A stretch of DNA of 64,000 nt from Microbacterium sp. SZ1 (GTDB lineage Bacteria; Actinomycetota; Actinomycetes; Actinomycetales; Microbacteriaceae): the NCBI RefSeq assembly GCF_002362255.1, contig NZ_LPVV01000003.1, positions 186,001-250,000 of the forward strand. The letters are read 5' to 3'. The translations under genes and the position numbers were made by a program. Shown piece after piece: positions 17,966 to 28,197 of this stretch (position 1 is the stretch's first letter; each line of letters opens with the position of its first letter). A model generated the notes under the pieces. That model saw only the letters and a program-made list of their open reading frames with translations, made no database searches and was not told where the DNA came from.

Positions 17966-19234
17966 ATGCATGACGTGGTTGTGATCGGGGCGGGACTCGC
18001 GGGGCTGCGCTGCGCGGGACTGCTCGCCGCGCAAGGGCTCGACGTCGTCGTCATCGAGGCGGGCGATGCCGTCGGCGGACGCGAGCGCACCGACATCGTC
18101 GACGGCTTCCGGCTCGACCGCGGATTCCACGTGCTCAATCCGGCGTACCCGACGCTCCGTCGCAGCGTGGACCTCGACGCGCTGGCGATGGGCCGCTTCC
18201 CCGTCGGTGTGCGCGTGCGCACGGAAGACGGGACCGCCGAACTGCGGCACCCGGTGCGGCATCCGCTCTCCATCCCGGCCACGCTCGGCAGCGGCCTCGT
18301 CAGTGCTGCGGATGTCGTCGCGCTCGCGCGCTGGGCGGCACCAGCGCTGGCGCTTCCGCTGTCGCGTCTCGCCGAAGACGACGTCTCCCTGAGCGAGGGA
18401 TGGGATGCCGCTGGGCTGCGCGGCCCGCTGCGCACCGCCGTGCTCGAGCCGTTCCTCGCCGGAGTGCTGGCGGAGGATCGTGGCGCGACGTCGAACGCGT
18501 TCGTCCGACTGCTCGTGAGCTACTTCGCGTTCGGGCGGCCCGGTCTCCCCGCCCAGGGCATCGCCGCGGTTCCCGAGCAGCTCGCCGCGCGCGCACGTGC
18601 CGTCGGTGCCGATATCCGACTCCACACCCGCGCCGAGCGGGCGACGTCATCCGGCGACGGCGTCGAGGTGGGCGTCGCGGGCGGCGACACCGTCCGCGGG
18701 GCACGCGTCGTCGTCGCTGTCGGGCCGGATGCCGTGCCAGGTCTCACCGACCTGCCCCGGCCTGCGACGAACGGTCTCCAGACGTGGTGGTTCGCCACCG
18801 AAGAGCCGCCGACCCGCTCAGCGCTGCTCATGGTCGACGGCCGTCGACGGGGCCCCGTCGTGAACACCGTCGTGATGACGAACACGGTGCCGTCGTACGC
18901 ACCCGCCGGGCGGCATCTCGTCGCCGCGACGTGTCTCCTGCCCGGCGACGGTGAAGCGGCTGAGGAGAGCGAGGTTCGCCGTCATCTCGGAGAGATCTGG
19001 GGCGCTGACGTGACGGCCTGGGAACTGCTGCGGCGCGACGACATCCCCGACGCACTCCCCGCCCAGCCCGCGCCGCTGCGCCCGGCACGCGCTCCGCGTC
19101 ACGGCGAACGCCTCTACATGGCGGGCGACCACCGCGACACGGCATCCATCCAGGGTGCCCTCGCATCCGGCGAGCGCGCCGCGCGAGCGGTGCTCCACGA
19201 CGCGGGGAGCTCGCCGCGCGTCAGCGGGCGGTGA
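17966..19234 (+). CDS. FAD-dependent oxidoreductase (amine oxidase/desaturase-like)
   Basis: The 422-residue protein has an N-terminal FAD-binding Rossmann motif VVVIGAGLAGLRCAGLLAAQ and the continuation VVIEAGDAVGGRERTD typical of the amine oxidase/phytoene-desaturase superfamily. A C-terminal FAD motif LYMAGDHRDTASIQGALASGERAA is also present. Substrate is unknown: homologues are usually annotated as NAD(P)-binding or protoporphyrinogen-oxidase-like. It is separate from the carotenoid operon at the right end and shorter than CrtI (422 versus 531 residues). Confidence 0.88.
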   Translation: MHDVVVIGAGLAGLRCAGLLAAQGLDVVVIEAGDAVGGRERTDIVDGFRLDRGFHVLNPAYPTLRRSVDLDALAMGRFPVGVRVRTEDGTAELRHPVRHPLSIPATLGSGLVSAADVVALARWAAPALALPLSRLAEDDVSLSEGWDAAGLRGPLRTAVLEPFLAGVLAEDRGATSNAFVRLLVSYFAFGRPGLPAQGIAAVPEQLAARARAVGADIRLHTRAERATSSGDGVEVGVAGGDTVRGARVVVAVGPDAVPGLTDLPRPATNGLQTWWFATEEPPTRSALLMVDGRRRGPVVNTVVMTNTVPSYAPAGRHLVAATCLLPGDGEAAEESEVRRHLGEIWGADVTAWELLRRDDIPDALPAQPAPLRPARAPRHGERLYMAGDHRDTASIQGALASGERAARAVLHDAGSSPRVSGR

Positions 19235-19236
19235 CC

Positions 19237-19272
19237 ACGAAGGGCCGGATGCTGCAGCATCCGGCCCTTCGT
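19237..19272. terminator. perfect 36-nt palindrome, bidirectional terminator
   Basis: An 18-nt arm beginning ACGAAGGGCCGGATGCTG is followed immediately by its exact reverse complement. It lies between the convergent oxidoreductase and nrdF genes. No T-run follows on the plus strand. Confidence 0.8.
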
Positions 19273-19290
19273 CTCAGTGGACTACCTCGG

Positions 19291-20304
<1,014 letters not shown>

Positions 20305-22449
20305 TCAGAGCATGCAGGAGACGCACTCGGTCATGTCGGTGCCCTCGAGCGCCAGCTGACGCAGACGGATGTAGTAGATCGTCTTGATGCCCTTGCGCCA
20401 TGCGTAGATCTGCGCCTTGTTGATGTCGCGCGTGGTGGCGGTGTCCTTGAAGAACAGCGTCAGCGACAGGCCCTGATCGACGTGCTGCGTGGCGGCGGCG
20501 TACGTGTCAATGACCTTCTCATAGCCGATCTCGTACGCGTCCTGGTAGTACTCCAGGTTGTCGTTCGTCATGAACGCTGCCGGGTAGTACACGCGACCCA
20601 GCTTGCCTTCCTTGCGGATCTCGATCTTCGACGCGATCGGGTGGATCGACGACGTCGAGTTGTTGATGTACGAGATCGAGCCGGTCGGCGGCACCGCCTG
20701 CAGGTTCTGGTTGTAGATGCCGTGCTTCTGGATGCTCTCCTTCAGCTCGACCCAGTCCTGCTGCGTGGGGATGTGCTTGCCCGCGAAGAGCTCCTTGACC
20801 TTCTCGGTCGCCGGCACCCAGGCCTGGTCGATGTACTTGTCGAAGAACTCCCCCGACGCGTACTTCGAGTCCTCGAAGCCGTCGAACGTCTGCTGACGCT
20901 CGATCGCCAGGTTGTTCGAGGCACGCAGCGCGTGGTACAGCACGGTGTAGAAGTAGATGTTCGTGAAGTCGACACCCTCCTCCGAGCCGTAGTAGACGTG
21001 CTCGCGGGCGAGGTAGCCGTGCAGGTTCATCTGGCCGAGACCGATCGCGTGCGAGCGGTCGTTGCCGTCCTCGATCGAGCGCACCGAGCGGATGTGACTC
21101 TGGTCGCTCACAGCGGTGAGCGCACGGATCGCGGTCTCGACGGTCTGGCCGAGGTCGTCGGCATCCATCGACAGCGCGATGTTCATCGAGCCGAGGTTGC
21201 AGGAGATGTCCTTGCCGATCTGGTCGTACGACAGGTCGTCGTTGTACGTGGTCGGCGTGTTCACCTGCAGGATCTCGCTGCAGAGGTTCGACATGTTGAT
21301 GCGACCCTTGATCGGGTTCGCCTTGTTCACCGTGTCCTCGAACATGACGTACGGGTAACCCGACTCGAACTGGATCTCGGCGACGGTCTGGAAGAACTCG
21401 CGCGCGTTGATCTTCGTCTTCTTGATGCGCGGGTCGTCGACCATCTCGCGGTACTTCTCGGTGACCGAGATGTCGCCGAACGGGACGCCGTAGACCTTCT
21501 CGACGTCGTACGGCGAGAAGAGGTACATGTCCTCGCCGTTCTTCGCGAGCTCGAACGTGATGTCGGGCACCACGACACCGAGCGACAGCGTCTTGATGCG
21601 GATCTTCTCGTCGGCGTTCTCGCGCTTCGTGTCGAGGAAGCGCATGATGTCGGGGTGGTGGGCGTTGAGGTACACCGCACCGGCGCCCTGACGCGCACCG
21701 AGCTGGTTGGCGTAGCTGAAGCTGTCTTCCAGCAGCTTCATCACGGGGATGATGCCGGAGGACTGGTTCTCGATCTGCTTGATCGGCGCGCCCGACTCGC
21801 GGATGTTCGAGAGCAGGAGCGCCACACCGCCGCCGCGCTTCGACAGCTGCAGGGCGGAGTTGATGCCGCGGGCGATCGACTCCATGTTGTCCTCGATACG
21901 AAGCAGGAAGCAGCTGACGAGCTCGCCGCGCTGCGCCTTGCCCGCGTTGAGGAAAGTCGGGGTGGCCGGCTGGAAGCGCCCGGAGATGATCTCCTCGACG
22001 AGGTTCACGGCGAGCTTCTCGTCGCCGTCCGCCAGGCCGAGGGCCGTCATGACGACGCGGTCCTCGAACCGCTCGAGGTAGCGCTTGCCGTCGAACGTCT
22101 TGAGCGTGTAGCTCGTGTAGTACTTGAACGCACCGAGGAAGGTCTCGAAGCGGAACTTCTTCGAGTAGGCGAGGTCGTTGAGCTTCTGGATGAAGTCGAA
22201 CGAGTACTTGTCGATGACGGAGCCCTCGTAGTACTCCTTCTCGACCAGGTAGTCGAGCCGCTCCTTGAGGGAGTGGAAGAACACCGTGTTCTGGTTGACG
22301 TGCTGGAGGAAGTACTCCCGCGCCGCCCGCTTGTCGGCGTCGAACTGGATCTTCCCGTTCGCGTCGTAGAGATTCAGCATCGCGTTGAGGGCGTGGTAGT
22401 CCAGGCCCTCGTACGCGGGGTTCACCTTGAACGCCGCGGTCTCCGTCAC
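20305..22449 (-). CDS. nrdE: class Ib ribonucleotide reductase alpha subunit
   Basis: The catalytic subunit (714 residues from this start) contains the nucleotide-binding [17 protein letters not shown], the active-site NLCSEILQ, the thiyl-radical region SCNLGSMNI and the redox-shuttle tail CVSCML. It matches actinobacterial NrdE throughout. I chose the GTG at 22449, which overlaps the nrdI stop by 4 bp (GTGA) like other pairs in this window. A GTG at 22488 would add 13 residues and overlap nrdI by 43 bp. It receives electrons from NrdH and the radical from NrdF. Confidence 0.97.
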   Translation of the reverse strand: MTETAAFKVNPAYEGLDYHALNAMLNLYDANGKIQFDADKRAAREYFLQHVNQNTVFFHSLKERLDYLVEKEYYEGSVIDKYSFDFIQKLNDLAYSKKFRFETFLGAFKYYTSYTLKTFDGKRYLERFEDRVVMTALGLADGDEKLAVNLVEEIISGRFQPATPTFLNAGKAQRGELVSCFLLRIEDNMESIARGINSALQLSKRGGGVALLLSNIRESGAPIKQIENQSSGIIPVMKLLEDSFSYANQLGARQGAGAVYLNAHHPDIMRFLDTKRENADEKIRIKTLSLGVVVPDITFELAKNGEDMYLFSPYDVEKVYGVPFGDISVTEKYREMVDDPRIKKTKINAREFFQTVAEIQFESGYPYVMFEDTVNKANPIKGRINMSNLCSEILQVNTPTTYNDDLSYDQIGKDISCNLGSMNIALSMDADDLGQTVETAIRALTAVSDQSHIRSVRSIEDGNDRSHAIGLGQMNLHGYLAREHVYYGSEEGVDFTNIYFYTVLYHALRASNNLAIERQQTFDGFEDSKYASGEFFDKYIDQAWVPATEKVKELFAGKHIPTQQDWVELKESIQKHGIYNQNLQAVPPTGSISYINNSTSSIHPIASKIEIRKEGKLGRVYYPAAFMTNDNLEYYQDAYEIGYEKVIDTYAAATQHVDQGLSLTLFFKDTATTRDINKAQIYAWRKGIKTIYYIRLRQLALEGTDMTECVSCML

Positions 22450-22907
22450 TGCGCCGTGTCCTGCATGCTCTTCCACTGCGATACCCACCGTCGTTCCAAT
22501 CCGTCGCTCACGCGATCAACATCGTCCTGTGTGCCGAAGATCTCTAGCCGGTACAAGTGAGGCACGTGGCACTTGCGGCTGATGATGTCGCCGGCGAGGC
22601 AGAAGGCGTCGCCGAAGTTGGTGTTTCCTGCGGAGATGACTCCGCGGATGTGGCGTCGGTTGCGTTCGTCGTTGAGGAACCGGATCACCTGCTTGGGAAC
22701 GGCTCCCCGCTCGACGCCTCTTCCCTCACCCCCGCCGTAGGTGGGAGTGACCAGCACGAAGGGCTCGTCGATGACGAGGTCCTCCTCCTGCCGGTGAAGA
22801 GGTATGCGCCGGGCGGGGAGACCCAGCTTCTCAATGAAGCGTGCGGTGTTCCCCGACACGCTGGAGAAGTAGACCAGGAGCGGCGCAGCGGTCGCGACGG
22901 CGCTCAT
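22446..22907 (-). CDS. nrdI: flavodoxin-like NrdI, assists NrdF cofactor assembly
   Basis: The 153-residue protein has the NrdI signature [19 protein letters not shown] (FMN phosphate loop), [10 protein letters not shown], and [18 protein letters not shown]. NrdI is a flavoprotein that supplies the oxidant for the Mn2-tyrosyl radical in NrdF. It lies 6 bp downstream of nrdH and overlaps nrdE, so the whole group is translated from one mRNA. Confidence 0.97.
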   Translation of the reverse strand: MSAVATAAPLLVYFSSVSGNTARFIEKLGLPARRIPLHRQEEDLVIDEPFVLVTPTYGGGEGRGVERGAVPKQVIRFLNDERNRRHIRGVISAGNTNFGDAFCLAGDIISRKCHVPHLYRLEIFGTQDDVDRVSDGLERRWVSQWKSMQDTAQ

Positions 22908-22913
22908 GGTGCG

Positions 22914-23147
22914 TCAGGCCAGGCGCGAGGCGAGCTCGTCGATCTTGTCGGGACGGAAGCCCGACCAGTGGTCCTCGTCGGTGACGACGACGGGAGCCTG
23001 CATGTAGCCGAGCGACTTGACCTGCTCGAGGGCTGCCGGGTCTTCCGACAGGTCGTGGATCTCGTACTCGATACCCTTCGCGTCGAGCGCGCGGTAGGTC
23101 GCGTTGCACTGGACGCAGGACGGCTTGGTGTAGACCGTGATCGACAT
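22914..23147 (-). CDS. nrdH: glutaredoxin-like NrdH redoxin
   Basis: The 77-residue thioredoxin-fold protein has the redox centre CVQC (C11, C14) and the NrdH-specific motif WSGFRPDKIDEL near the C-terminus. It reduces NrdE using thioredoxin reductase. It is the first gene of the operon, with a 75-bp leader between it and the nearest candidate NrdR box. Confidence 0.97.
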   Translation of the reverse strand: MSITVYTKPSCVQCNATYRALDAKGIEYEIHDLSEDPAALEQVKSLGYMQAPVVVTDEDHWSGFRPDKIDELASRLA

Positions 23148-23222
23148 CTTCTTCGGCTTCCCCTCAAATCTCTGGCCTGTGGTGATCAGGCGTTTGTCCG
23201 GTAGACCCTCACCGGGAACTCA

Positions 23223-23270
23223 ATACTACATATAGGGACGGACATTCAGAGCGACCACAAGGGGTAGTAG
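23223..23270. promoter_or_regulatory. two candidate NrdR boxes upstream of nrdHIEF
   Basis: Box 1 (23223-23238) has core CTACATATAG, differing from the published consensus core CwAtATaTwG at one position. Box 2 (23255-23270) has core CAAGGGGTAG, keeping only the outer CwA....TwG. The boxes start 32 bp apart, about three helical turns, the arrangement used by NrdR on ribonucleotide reductase promoters. Box 2 is weak. Confidence 0.6.
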
Positions 23271-23525
23271 TTACATCCGTGTAGTTTTCCACCGCTCTCC
23301 ACTGATACAACACAGGTTCTCCACCGTTTCTTCCACAGGCGGAGGGCCGCCTGCGGACGACGCGAACCGCGAGAAATCGCGGCTGGGAGGACCCTGGGAG
23401 TCATCCATCCACAGGCGGGACGATACGGCCGGCCACCGACATCCGATTTTCTGTGGAAAGCGGGGTTCGGCGTGTCGCGGCGTGTCGTGGTCTTCACCCC
23501 CGCACGAGGGTCACCCCGGTGCCGG
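23271..23525. other. gene-free part of the 390-bp nrdH-MFS divergent spacer
   Basis: No reading frame here looks coding. It holds several TCCACA-type 9-mers resembling DnaA boxes (TTATCCACA): TCTTCCACA near 23330, CCATCCACA near 23407, and on the minus strand CTTTCCACA near 23453. Each differs from consensus at two positions. Confidence 0.35.
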
Positions 23526-23531
23526 TAGCGT
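23526..23531 (+). promoter_or_regulatory. -10-like TAGCGT, leaderless start
   Basis: TAGCGT is followed by 6 nt and the GTG start of the MFS transporter gene. Confidence 0.5.
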
Positions 23532-23537
23532 TGTCGG

Positions 23538-24746
23538 GTGGCGGGATATCAGGACCTTCTTCGCACGCCCGGAGTGGCGCGCATGATCGCGGCGCAGCTG
23601 ACCGCGCGCTTCCCCAGCGGCATGACCTCGCTGGCGATCCTCCTGCACGTCGAGCAGCAGACCGGTTCGTACGGATCGGCGGGTCTCGTGCTCGCCGCGA
23701 CGAGCGTCGGCCAGGCGGTCGCCGGCCCCATCACGAGCCGCTGGATGGGCGCCTGGGGCATGCGTCGCGTCCTCACCCTCACGAGCGCGGTGTGCGTGAT
23801 CGCGGTGCTCGGACTCGCGCTGCTCCCCCTCTCCGTCCCCGGTTACATGGCGTTCGGAATGGTCGCCGGTCTCGCGACCCCGCCCATCCAGGCCGCCGTC
23901 CGCACCATCTACCCGAAGCTCGTGAACTCGTCGCAGCTCACGCCGCTGTTCTCCCTCGACGCCTCGCTGCAGGAGATCATCTGGATCCTGGCGCCCGTGG
24001 TCATCACCCTGGTCTCCACCCAGGTCGGCACCATGGAGGGTCTGCTGCTCGTCGCGGCCATCCTCGTCGTCGGCGCCGCCTGGTTCATCCTCTCCCCCGA
24101 GGTCGGCCGGGTGCGCATCCCCCGCAGCCGCAACGCCCTCGGGAAGGTCGCGCTCAAGCCCCCGGTGCTCCTCGCCACGGTCGTCGGGTTCCTGCTGATC
24201 GGCGCGTGCGCCGCCGTCGAGGTCGGCGTCGTCGCCACGTTCGAGCACGGCAGCCTCGCGGCGGGGCTCGTCCTGGCGGTGTTCTCGGTCGGCAGTCTCG
24301 CGGGCGGGCTCGCCTTCGGGCACATTCCGATCGGCCCCTGGGCGATGGCCCGCCGCCTGCTGATCGTGACCGTCGGCCTCGCCCTCACGATGATCTCCCT
24401 CGACGTGTTCTGGCTGGGCGGCACCCTCGTCGTCGCCGGCATCGGGATCGCCCCCGCCCTCGCCGTGCTCTTCGCGATCACGTCGGCGAGCGTCAAGTTC
24501 AGCGAGACCGCCGAGGCGTTCGGGTGGACCGGCACCGGCCAGCTCATCGGCGCCGCCGCTGGGTCCGCCGCGGCGGGCTTCCTCGTCGACGCGACCGACC
24601 CGCGCGGCGCCTACCTTGCGGCGACGATCTTCGCCGCGGTCGGGCTCATCGTCTCCGTCGTCTTCGTCCGCTCCTTCCCCGATCTGCGTCACCGAGACGC
24701 GAGCCCTCATCCCGACACCGAACCCCTGGCGGTCACACCCTCATGA
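23538..24746 (+). CDS. major facilitator superfamily transporter
   Basis: The 402-residue protein has about 12 hydrophobic helices in two halves. A conserved loop follows helix 2 (GPITSRWMGAWGMRRVLTL), matching the MFS GxxxDRxGRR-like motif loosely. The end is a cytoplasmic tail of about 25 residues. It resembles YbfB/CynX-like or sugar-efflux MFS proteins; direction and substrate are unknown. It overlaps a sugar-kinase gene by 4 bp, so a sugar or sugar acid is a plausible substrate. Confidence 0.9.
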   Translation: MAGYQDLLRTPGVARMIAAQLTARFPSGMTSLAILLHVEQQTGSYGSAGLVLAATSVGQAVAGPITSRWMGAWGMRRVLTLTSAVCVIAVLGLALLPLSVPGYMAFGMVAGLATPPIQAAVRTIYPKLVNSSQLTPLFSLDASLQEIIWILAPVVITLVSTQVGTMEGLLLVAAILVVGAAWFILSPEVGRVRIPRSRNALGKVALKPPVLLATVVGFLLIGACAAVEVGVVATFEHGSLAAGLVLAVFSVGSLAGGLAFGHIPIGPWAMARRLLIVTVGLALTMISLDVFWLGGTLVVAGIGIAPALAVLFAITSASVKFSETAEAFGWTGTGQLIGAAAGSAAAGFLVDATDPRGAYLAATIFAAVGLIVSVVFVRSFPDLRHRDASPHPDTEPLAVTPS

Positions 24747-25672
24747 GCACAGCACTCCCCTCCTCGCACCGGAACGACACGACCTCTCCTGTCGAGGTGG
24801 TCTGCGTCGGCGAATCCATGGGCCTCGTCACCGCTGTCGGCGCACCCCTGGTCGAGACCGAGACCGCGGCGTTCGGCATCGCCGGCGCGGAGGGCAACGT
24901 CGCCGTCGGTCTCGTCGCCGCCGGCCACCGGGCGGCCTGGGCGTCTCGTCTCGGCGCCGACCCGTTCGGCGAGCGCATCTCCGCCGAACTCTCCGGCCGG
25001 GGCGTCGACCTGTGGGTCGCGACCGACCAGACGACGCCGACCGGCGTGATGTTCAAGGACCCCGGTGTCGAGTCGTCCGCGGTCTACTACTACCGGCGCG
25101 GATCAGCCGCCTCGCTCATGGACCGCGGGTTCCTCGACGCCGACTCTCTCGCCGGGGTGCGCATCGTGCACACCACGGGCATCACGCCGGCACTCTCCGC
25201 CACGTGCCGCGACATGGTCGATCAGCTGTACGTCGACGCCCGCGCGGCCGGGGCCCTGCTCTCGTTCGACGTCAACGATCGACGCGCCCTGTGGAGCAAG
25301 GAGGACGCCGCGCACACGCTCGCCCGTCTCGCCGACGCAGCCGACATCGCGTTCGTCGGCCGCGACGAGGCGGAGCGCATCTGGGGCACCGCGACGGCAT
25401 CCGAGGTCCGCGCGCATCTGCCGCACTGCGGACTGCTCGTGGTGAAGGACGGCGACGTCGGCGCGACCGCGTTCTCGGGCGATGACGAGCCGGTGTTCGT
25501 CCCCGCGCCGCGCGTCGAGGTCGTCGAGCCGGTCGGCGCGGGCGATGCGTTCGCCTCCGGGTTCCTCGCGGCCACGCTCGAGGGAGCAGACCTCGCGAAG
25601 CGCCTGTCGGCCGGACACACGGCAGCCGCTCGCGTGCTCACGACGCACGGAGACCTTCCGCCGCTCGACTGA
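24743..25672 (+). CDS. PfkB family sugar kinase, 2-keto-3-deoxygluconate kinase-like
   Basis: The 309-residue protein has the ribokinase fold: CVGESMGLVTAV at the start, AGAEGNVAVGLVAAGHRA, and the ATP/anion-hole motif VGAGDAFASGF with D268 as catalytic base. The segment YYYRRGSAAS is characteristic of KDG kinases, which phosphorylate 2-dehydro-3-deoxygluconate. Its start overlaps the MFS gene stop (ATGA). No KDPG aldolase gene is adjacent, so the pathway assignment is inferential. Confidence 0.85.
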   Translation: MSTALPSSHRNDTTSPVEVVCVGESMGLVTAVGAPLVETETAAFGIAGAEGNVAVGLVAAGHRAAWASRLGADPFGERISAELSGRGVDLWVATDQTTPTGVMFKDPGVESSAVYYYRRGSAASLMDRGFLDADSLAGVRIVHTTGITPALSATCRDMVDQLYVDARAAGALLSFDVNDRRALWSKEDAAHTLARLADAADIAFVGRDEAERIWGTATASEVRAHLPHCGLLVVKDGDVGATAFSGDDEPVFVPAPRVEVVEPVGAGDAFASGFLAATLEGADLAKRLSAGHTAAARVLTTHGDLPPLD

Positions 25673-25715
25673 TCGCCGGCGCGAGCGCACGGGATCCGCT
25701 GTCGGACGGCGGTCG

Positions 25716-25721
25716 TAGGCT
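25716..25721 (+). promoter_or_regulatory. -10-like TAGGCT, leaderless start
   Basis: TAGGCT is followed by 6 nt and the ATG of the alpha/beta hydrolase gene. Confidence 0.5.
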
Positions 25722-25727
25722 GAGAAC

Positions 25728-26486
25728 ATGGCCTCGCCGCTCACCCTCCCCCGTCTCTGCTGGGGCGATCCGTCGTCCCCCCGCCGCGTGCTGCTCGTGC
25801 ACGGACTCGGTTCGTCGGGAGCGCTGATGTGGCGTCTCGGCGACGCCCTGGGCGCCGCCGGATGGCACGCGACGGCGGTCGACCTGCGCGGACACGGGGA
25901 TGCGCCCCGCGCCCTCGACTACTCCGTGCAGGCGTACGGCGCGGATCTCGTCTCGACGCTGCCCGCGGGCGGCGGGCGATGGGATGCCGTGGTCGGCCAC
26001 TCGCTCGGCGGAGCCGCGAGCACGGTCGCCGCGGCATCCTCGCCCGAATGGACGGCGCGACTCGTGCTGCTCGATCCGGCCATCCTCGTCGGCGGCCGCG
26101 ACGCGGCGATCGTGCGGAAGAGCCAGGAACGCGCCTTCGCCGACAACCGGATCGAGCTCGTCCGGCAGGAGCACCCGCACTGGCATCCGCAGGACTGGGA
26201 GCTCAAGGTCGACGCCGTGCATCGCACCAGCGCCTGGGCCGTGGAGCAGACCAGCGCGCAGAACACCCCGTGGGATGTCACGGCCGACGCCGCGCGCCTG
26301 GCCGTGCCGACCCATGTGATCGGCTCCGACCCCGCCGTGTACAGCATCTTCACCGGCGAGGTCGCGCGGTCGGTGCTCGCCGCGAACCCCCTCATCTCGA
26401 TGTCGGTCGTGGAGGGCGCGGGGCATTCGCTCCACCGCGACAGGCCAGAGGAATCGATCCGTCAGATGAAGGAGGCACTCGCGTGA
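25728..26486 (+). CDS. alpha/beta hydrolase
   Basis: The 252-residue protein has the alpha/beta hydrolase oxyanion segment LLVHGLGSSGALMW, the nucleophile elbow GHSLGG with catalytic Ser, and a C-terminal catalytic His in EGAGHSLHRDRPE. The acid is probably in VIGSDPAVY. It hydrolyses an ester, amide or thioester that cannot be named. Its stop overlaps the acyl-CoA dehydrogenase start by 4 bp, so the pair may act on the same acyl compound. Confidence 0.92.
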   Translation: MASPLTLPRLCWGDPSSPRRVLLVHGLGSSGALMWRLGDALGAAGWHATAVDLRGHGDAPRALDYSVQAYGADLVSTLPAGGGRWDAVVGHSLGGAASTVAAASSPEWTARLVLLDPAILVGGRDAAIVRKSQERAFADNRIELVRQEHPHWHPQDWELKVDAVHRTSAWAVEQTSAQNTPWDVTADAARLAVPTHVIGSDPAVYSIFTGEVARSVLAANPLISMSVVEGAGHSLHRDRPEESIRQMKEALA

Positions 26487-27643
26487 GCGCATTCGACCCG
26501 TCGGTGTTCCTGCCCGACGACCTGCTCGACCGCATCCGGGAGCGCGCGCCGCTGCACGATCGCGACAACACCTTCCCCCAGCAGGACCTGGACGAACTGC
26601 GCGAGGCAGGATATCTCTCGATCCTGGTCCCCGCCGAGCGGGGCGGCGCCGGCCTCGGGCTGGCCGAGGCCGCCGTCCTGCAGCAGCGCCTGGCAACCGC
26701 GGCGCCGGCGACGGCGCTGGCGATCAACATGCACCTGGTCTGGACCGGGGTCGCGAAGGTGTTCAGCGACCGCGGCGTTCCCGGCCTCGAGTTCGTGCAG
26801 GACGGCGCGGTCGCCGGCGAGATCTTCGCCTTCGGCATCAGCGAGGGCGGCAACGACCTCGTGCTCTTCGGCAGCGACACGGATGCCGTGCCGACACGAG
26901 ACGGCGGATACGCGTTCACCGGCACCAAGATCTTCACCTCCCTCGCGCCGGTGTGGACGCGGCTCGGCCTGCACGGCCTCGACACCACGAGCGAGGATGC
27001 GCCGAAGCTCGTCTTCGCATTCGTCGAGCGCAGCGACGCGGTGGTCACGAGCGACGACTGGGACACCCTCGGCATGCGCGGGACGCAGAGCAGGACGACA
27101 CGCCTGAACGGGGCGGTCGCCGATGCCGCGCACGTGGTGCGCCGCATCGACGCGGGGCCGAGCCCCGACCCCATCGTGTTCGGCATCTTCTCGGTCTTCG
27201 AGATCCTGCTGGCCTCCGTCTACACCGGGATCGCCCGCCGTGCGCTGGACCTGGCCGTGCAGACCGCTCGGACGCGGCGGTCCAAGCGCACCGGCTCGAC
27301 CTACAGCCAGGATCCCGACATCCGCTGGCGGGTCGCCGATATGGGCCTCGCCTATGACGCCCTGCCGCCGCAGATCGCGGCACTCGCCCGCGACGTCGAC
27401 GAGCGCGCCGATCACGGCGCTCGCTGGTTCACGCTCCTGTCGGGGCTCAAGCACCGCGCGATCACGACGGCGAAGCACGTCGTCGATCAGGCGATGCTCG
27501 TCGCCGGCGGTGGTTCGTACTTCTCCGCCAACGAGCTCTCGCGCCTGTACCGAGACGTACTCGCCGGCGCCTTCCACCCCTCCGACCCCGAGTCCGCGCA
27601 CTCGACCGCCGCGACGGCGTGGCTCGGCCCCGTGGAGTCCTGA
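26483..27643 (+). CDS. acyl-CoA dehydrogenase family protein
   Basis: The 386-residue protein has the ACAD architecture. The N-terminal helical domain contains LDELREAGYLSILVPAERGGAGLGL, the middle beta domain contains FAFGISEGGNDLVLF and FTGTKIFTSLAP, and the C-terminal helical bundle contains RWRVADMGLAYDAL. It binds FAD and would oxidise an acyl-CoA or related substrate. Members of this subgroup also act as non-CoA flavin oxidoreductases. The GTG start overlaps the hydrolase stop. It ends 86 bp before the Lrp gene. Confidence 0.9.
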   Translation: MSAFDPSVFLPDDLLDRIRERAPLHDRDNTFPQQDLDELREAGYLSILVPAERGGAGLGLAEAAVLQQRLATAAPATALAINMHLVWTGVAKVFSDRGVPGLEFVQDGAVAGEIFAFGISEGGNDLVLFGSDTDAVPTRDGGYAFTGTKIFTSLAPVWTRLGLHGLDTTSEDAPKLVFAFVERSDAVVTSDDWDTLGMRGTQSRTTRLNGAVADAAHVVRRIDAGPSPDPIVFGIFSVFEILLASVYTGIARRALDLAVQTARTRRSKRTGSTYSQDPDIRWRVADMGLAYDALPPQIAALARDVDERADHGARWFTLLSGLKHRAITTAKHVVDQAMLVAGGGSYFSANELSRLYRDVLAGAFHPSDPESAHSTAATAWLGPVES

Positions 27644-27654
27644 CCCCAGACGGA

Positions 27655-27664
27655 GCGAATTCGC
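27655..27664. promoter_or_regulatory. palindrome GCGAATTCGC upstream of the Lrp gene, candidate operator
   Basis: A perfect 10-bp AT-centred palindrome lies 65 bp before the Lrp start. Further ATTCC/GGAAT half-sites follow at about 27665-27702. Autoregulation by Lrp is inferred from position. Confidence 0.4.
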
Positions 27665-27729
27665 ATTCCTCACAGGTCGAATCTGCGGAATCGGTTGCCG
27701 AGAGTCGATCTCGGTGCGAGGATCGCATC

Positions 27730-28197
27730 ATGCCGTCCTCGAAGAAGCATCCCACCCTCGACGATGTGTCCAAGACGATCATCGAGCTGCTGCAGGAGGA
27801 CGGGCGCCGCTCGTACTCCGACATAGGTCGCGCCGTCGGGCTGAGCGAGGCCGCCGTGCGTCAGCGCGTGCAGCGGCTCACAGAGGCCGGCGTCATGCAG
27901 ATCGTCGCCGTGACGGACCCGATGCAGTTGGGCTTCCGCCGTCAGGCGATGATCGGCATCCGCGTCTCCGGCGACACTCGCGTCGTCGCCGAGGAGATCG
28001 CGGCGATCCAGGCCATCGACTACGTCGTCATCACAGTCGGCGCCTTCGACATCCTCGCCGAGGTCGTGTGCGAGGACGACGAGGACCTCCTCGCGCTGAT
28101 CAACGACAGCATCCGTCCGATCGACGGCGTCCTGTCGACCGAGACCTTCATCTACGCCAAGCTGCAGAAGCAGCTCTACAACTGGGGGACCAGATGA
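27730..28197 (+). CDS. Lrp/AsnC family transcriptional regulator
   Basis: The 155-residue protein has an N-terminal HTH (DDVSKTIIELLQEDGRRSYS and GLSEAAVRQRVQRLTEAGV) followed by a RAM effector domain, in which DYVVITVGAFDILAEVVCED is typical. It senses a small amine or amino acid and probably controls the aminotransferase gene whose ATG overlaps its stop. It is the first gene of the amine-catabolism region. Confidence 0.95.
   Translation: MPSSKKHPTLDDVSKTIIELLQEDGRRSYSDIGRAVGLSEAAVRQRVQRLTEAGVMQIVAVTDPMQLGFRRQAMIGIRVSGDTRVVAEEIAAIQAIDYVVITVGAFDILAEVVCEDDEDLLALINDSIRPIDGVLSTETFIYAKLQKQLYNWGTR

Noticed and set aside
17966..19234. The FAD oxidoreductase as a second carotenoid desaturase or the missing PuuB oxidase.
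   Set aside because: It has superfamily FAD motifs only, is linked to pgi rather than to either pathway, and lacks the carotenoid-desaturase C-terminal signature. Neither role can be supported.
20482..22560. A 692-codon open frame on the plus strand opposite nrdE.
   Set aside because: It is antisense to a certain gene, is dominated by Val/Arg/Leu/Asp from reversed high-GC codons, and has no domain or start signal.
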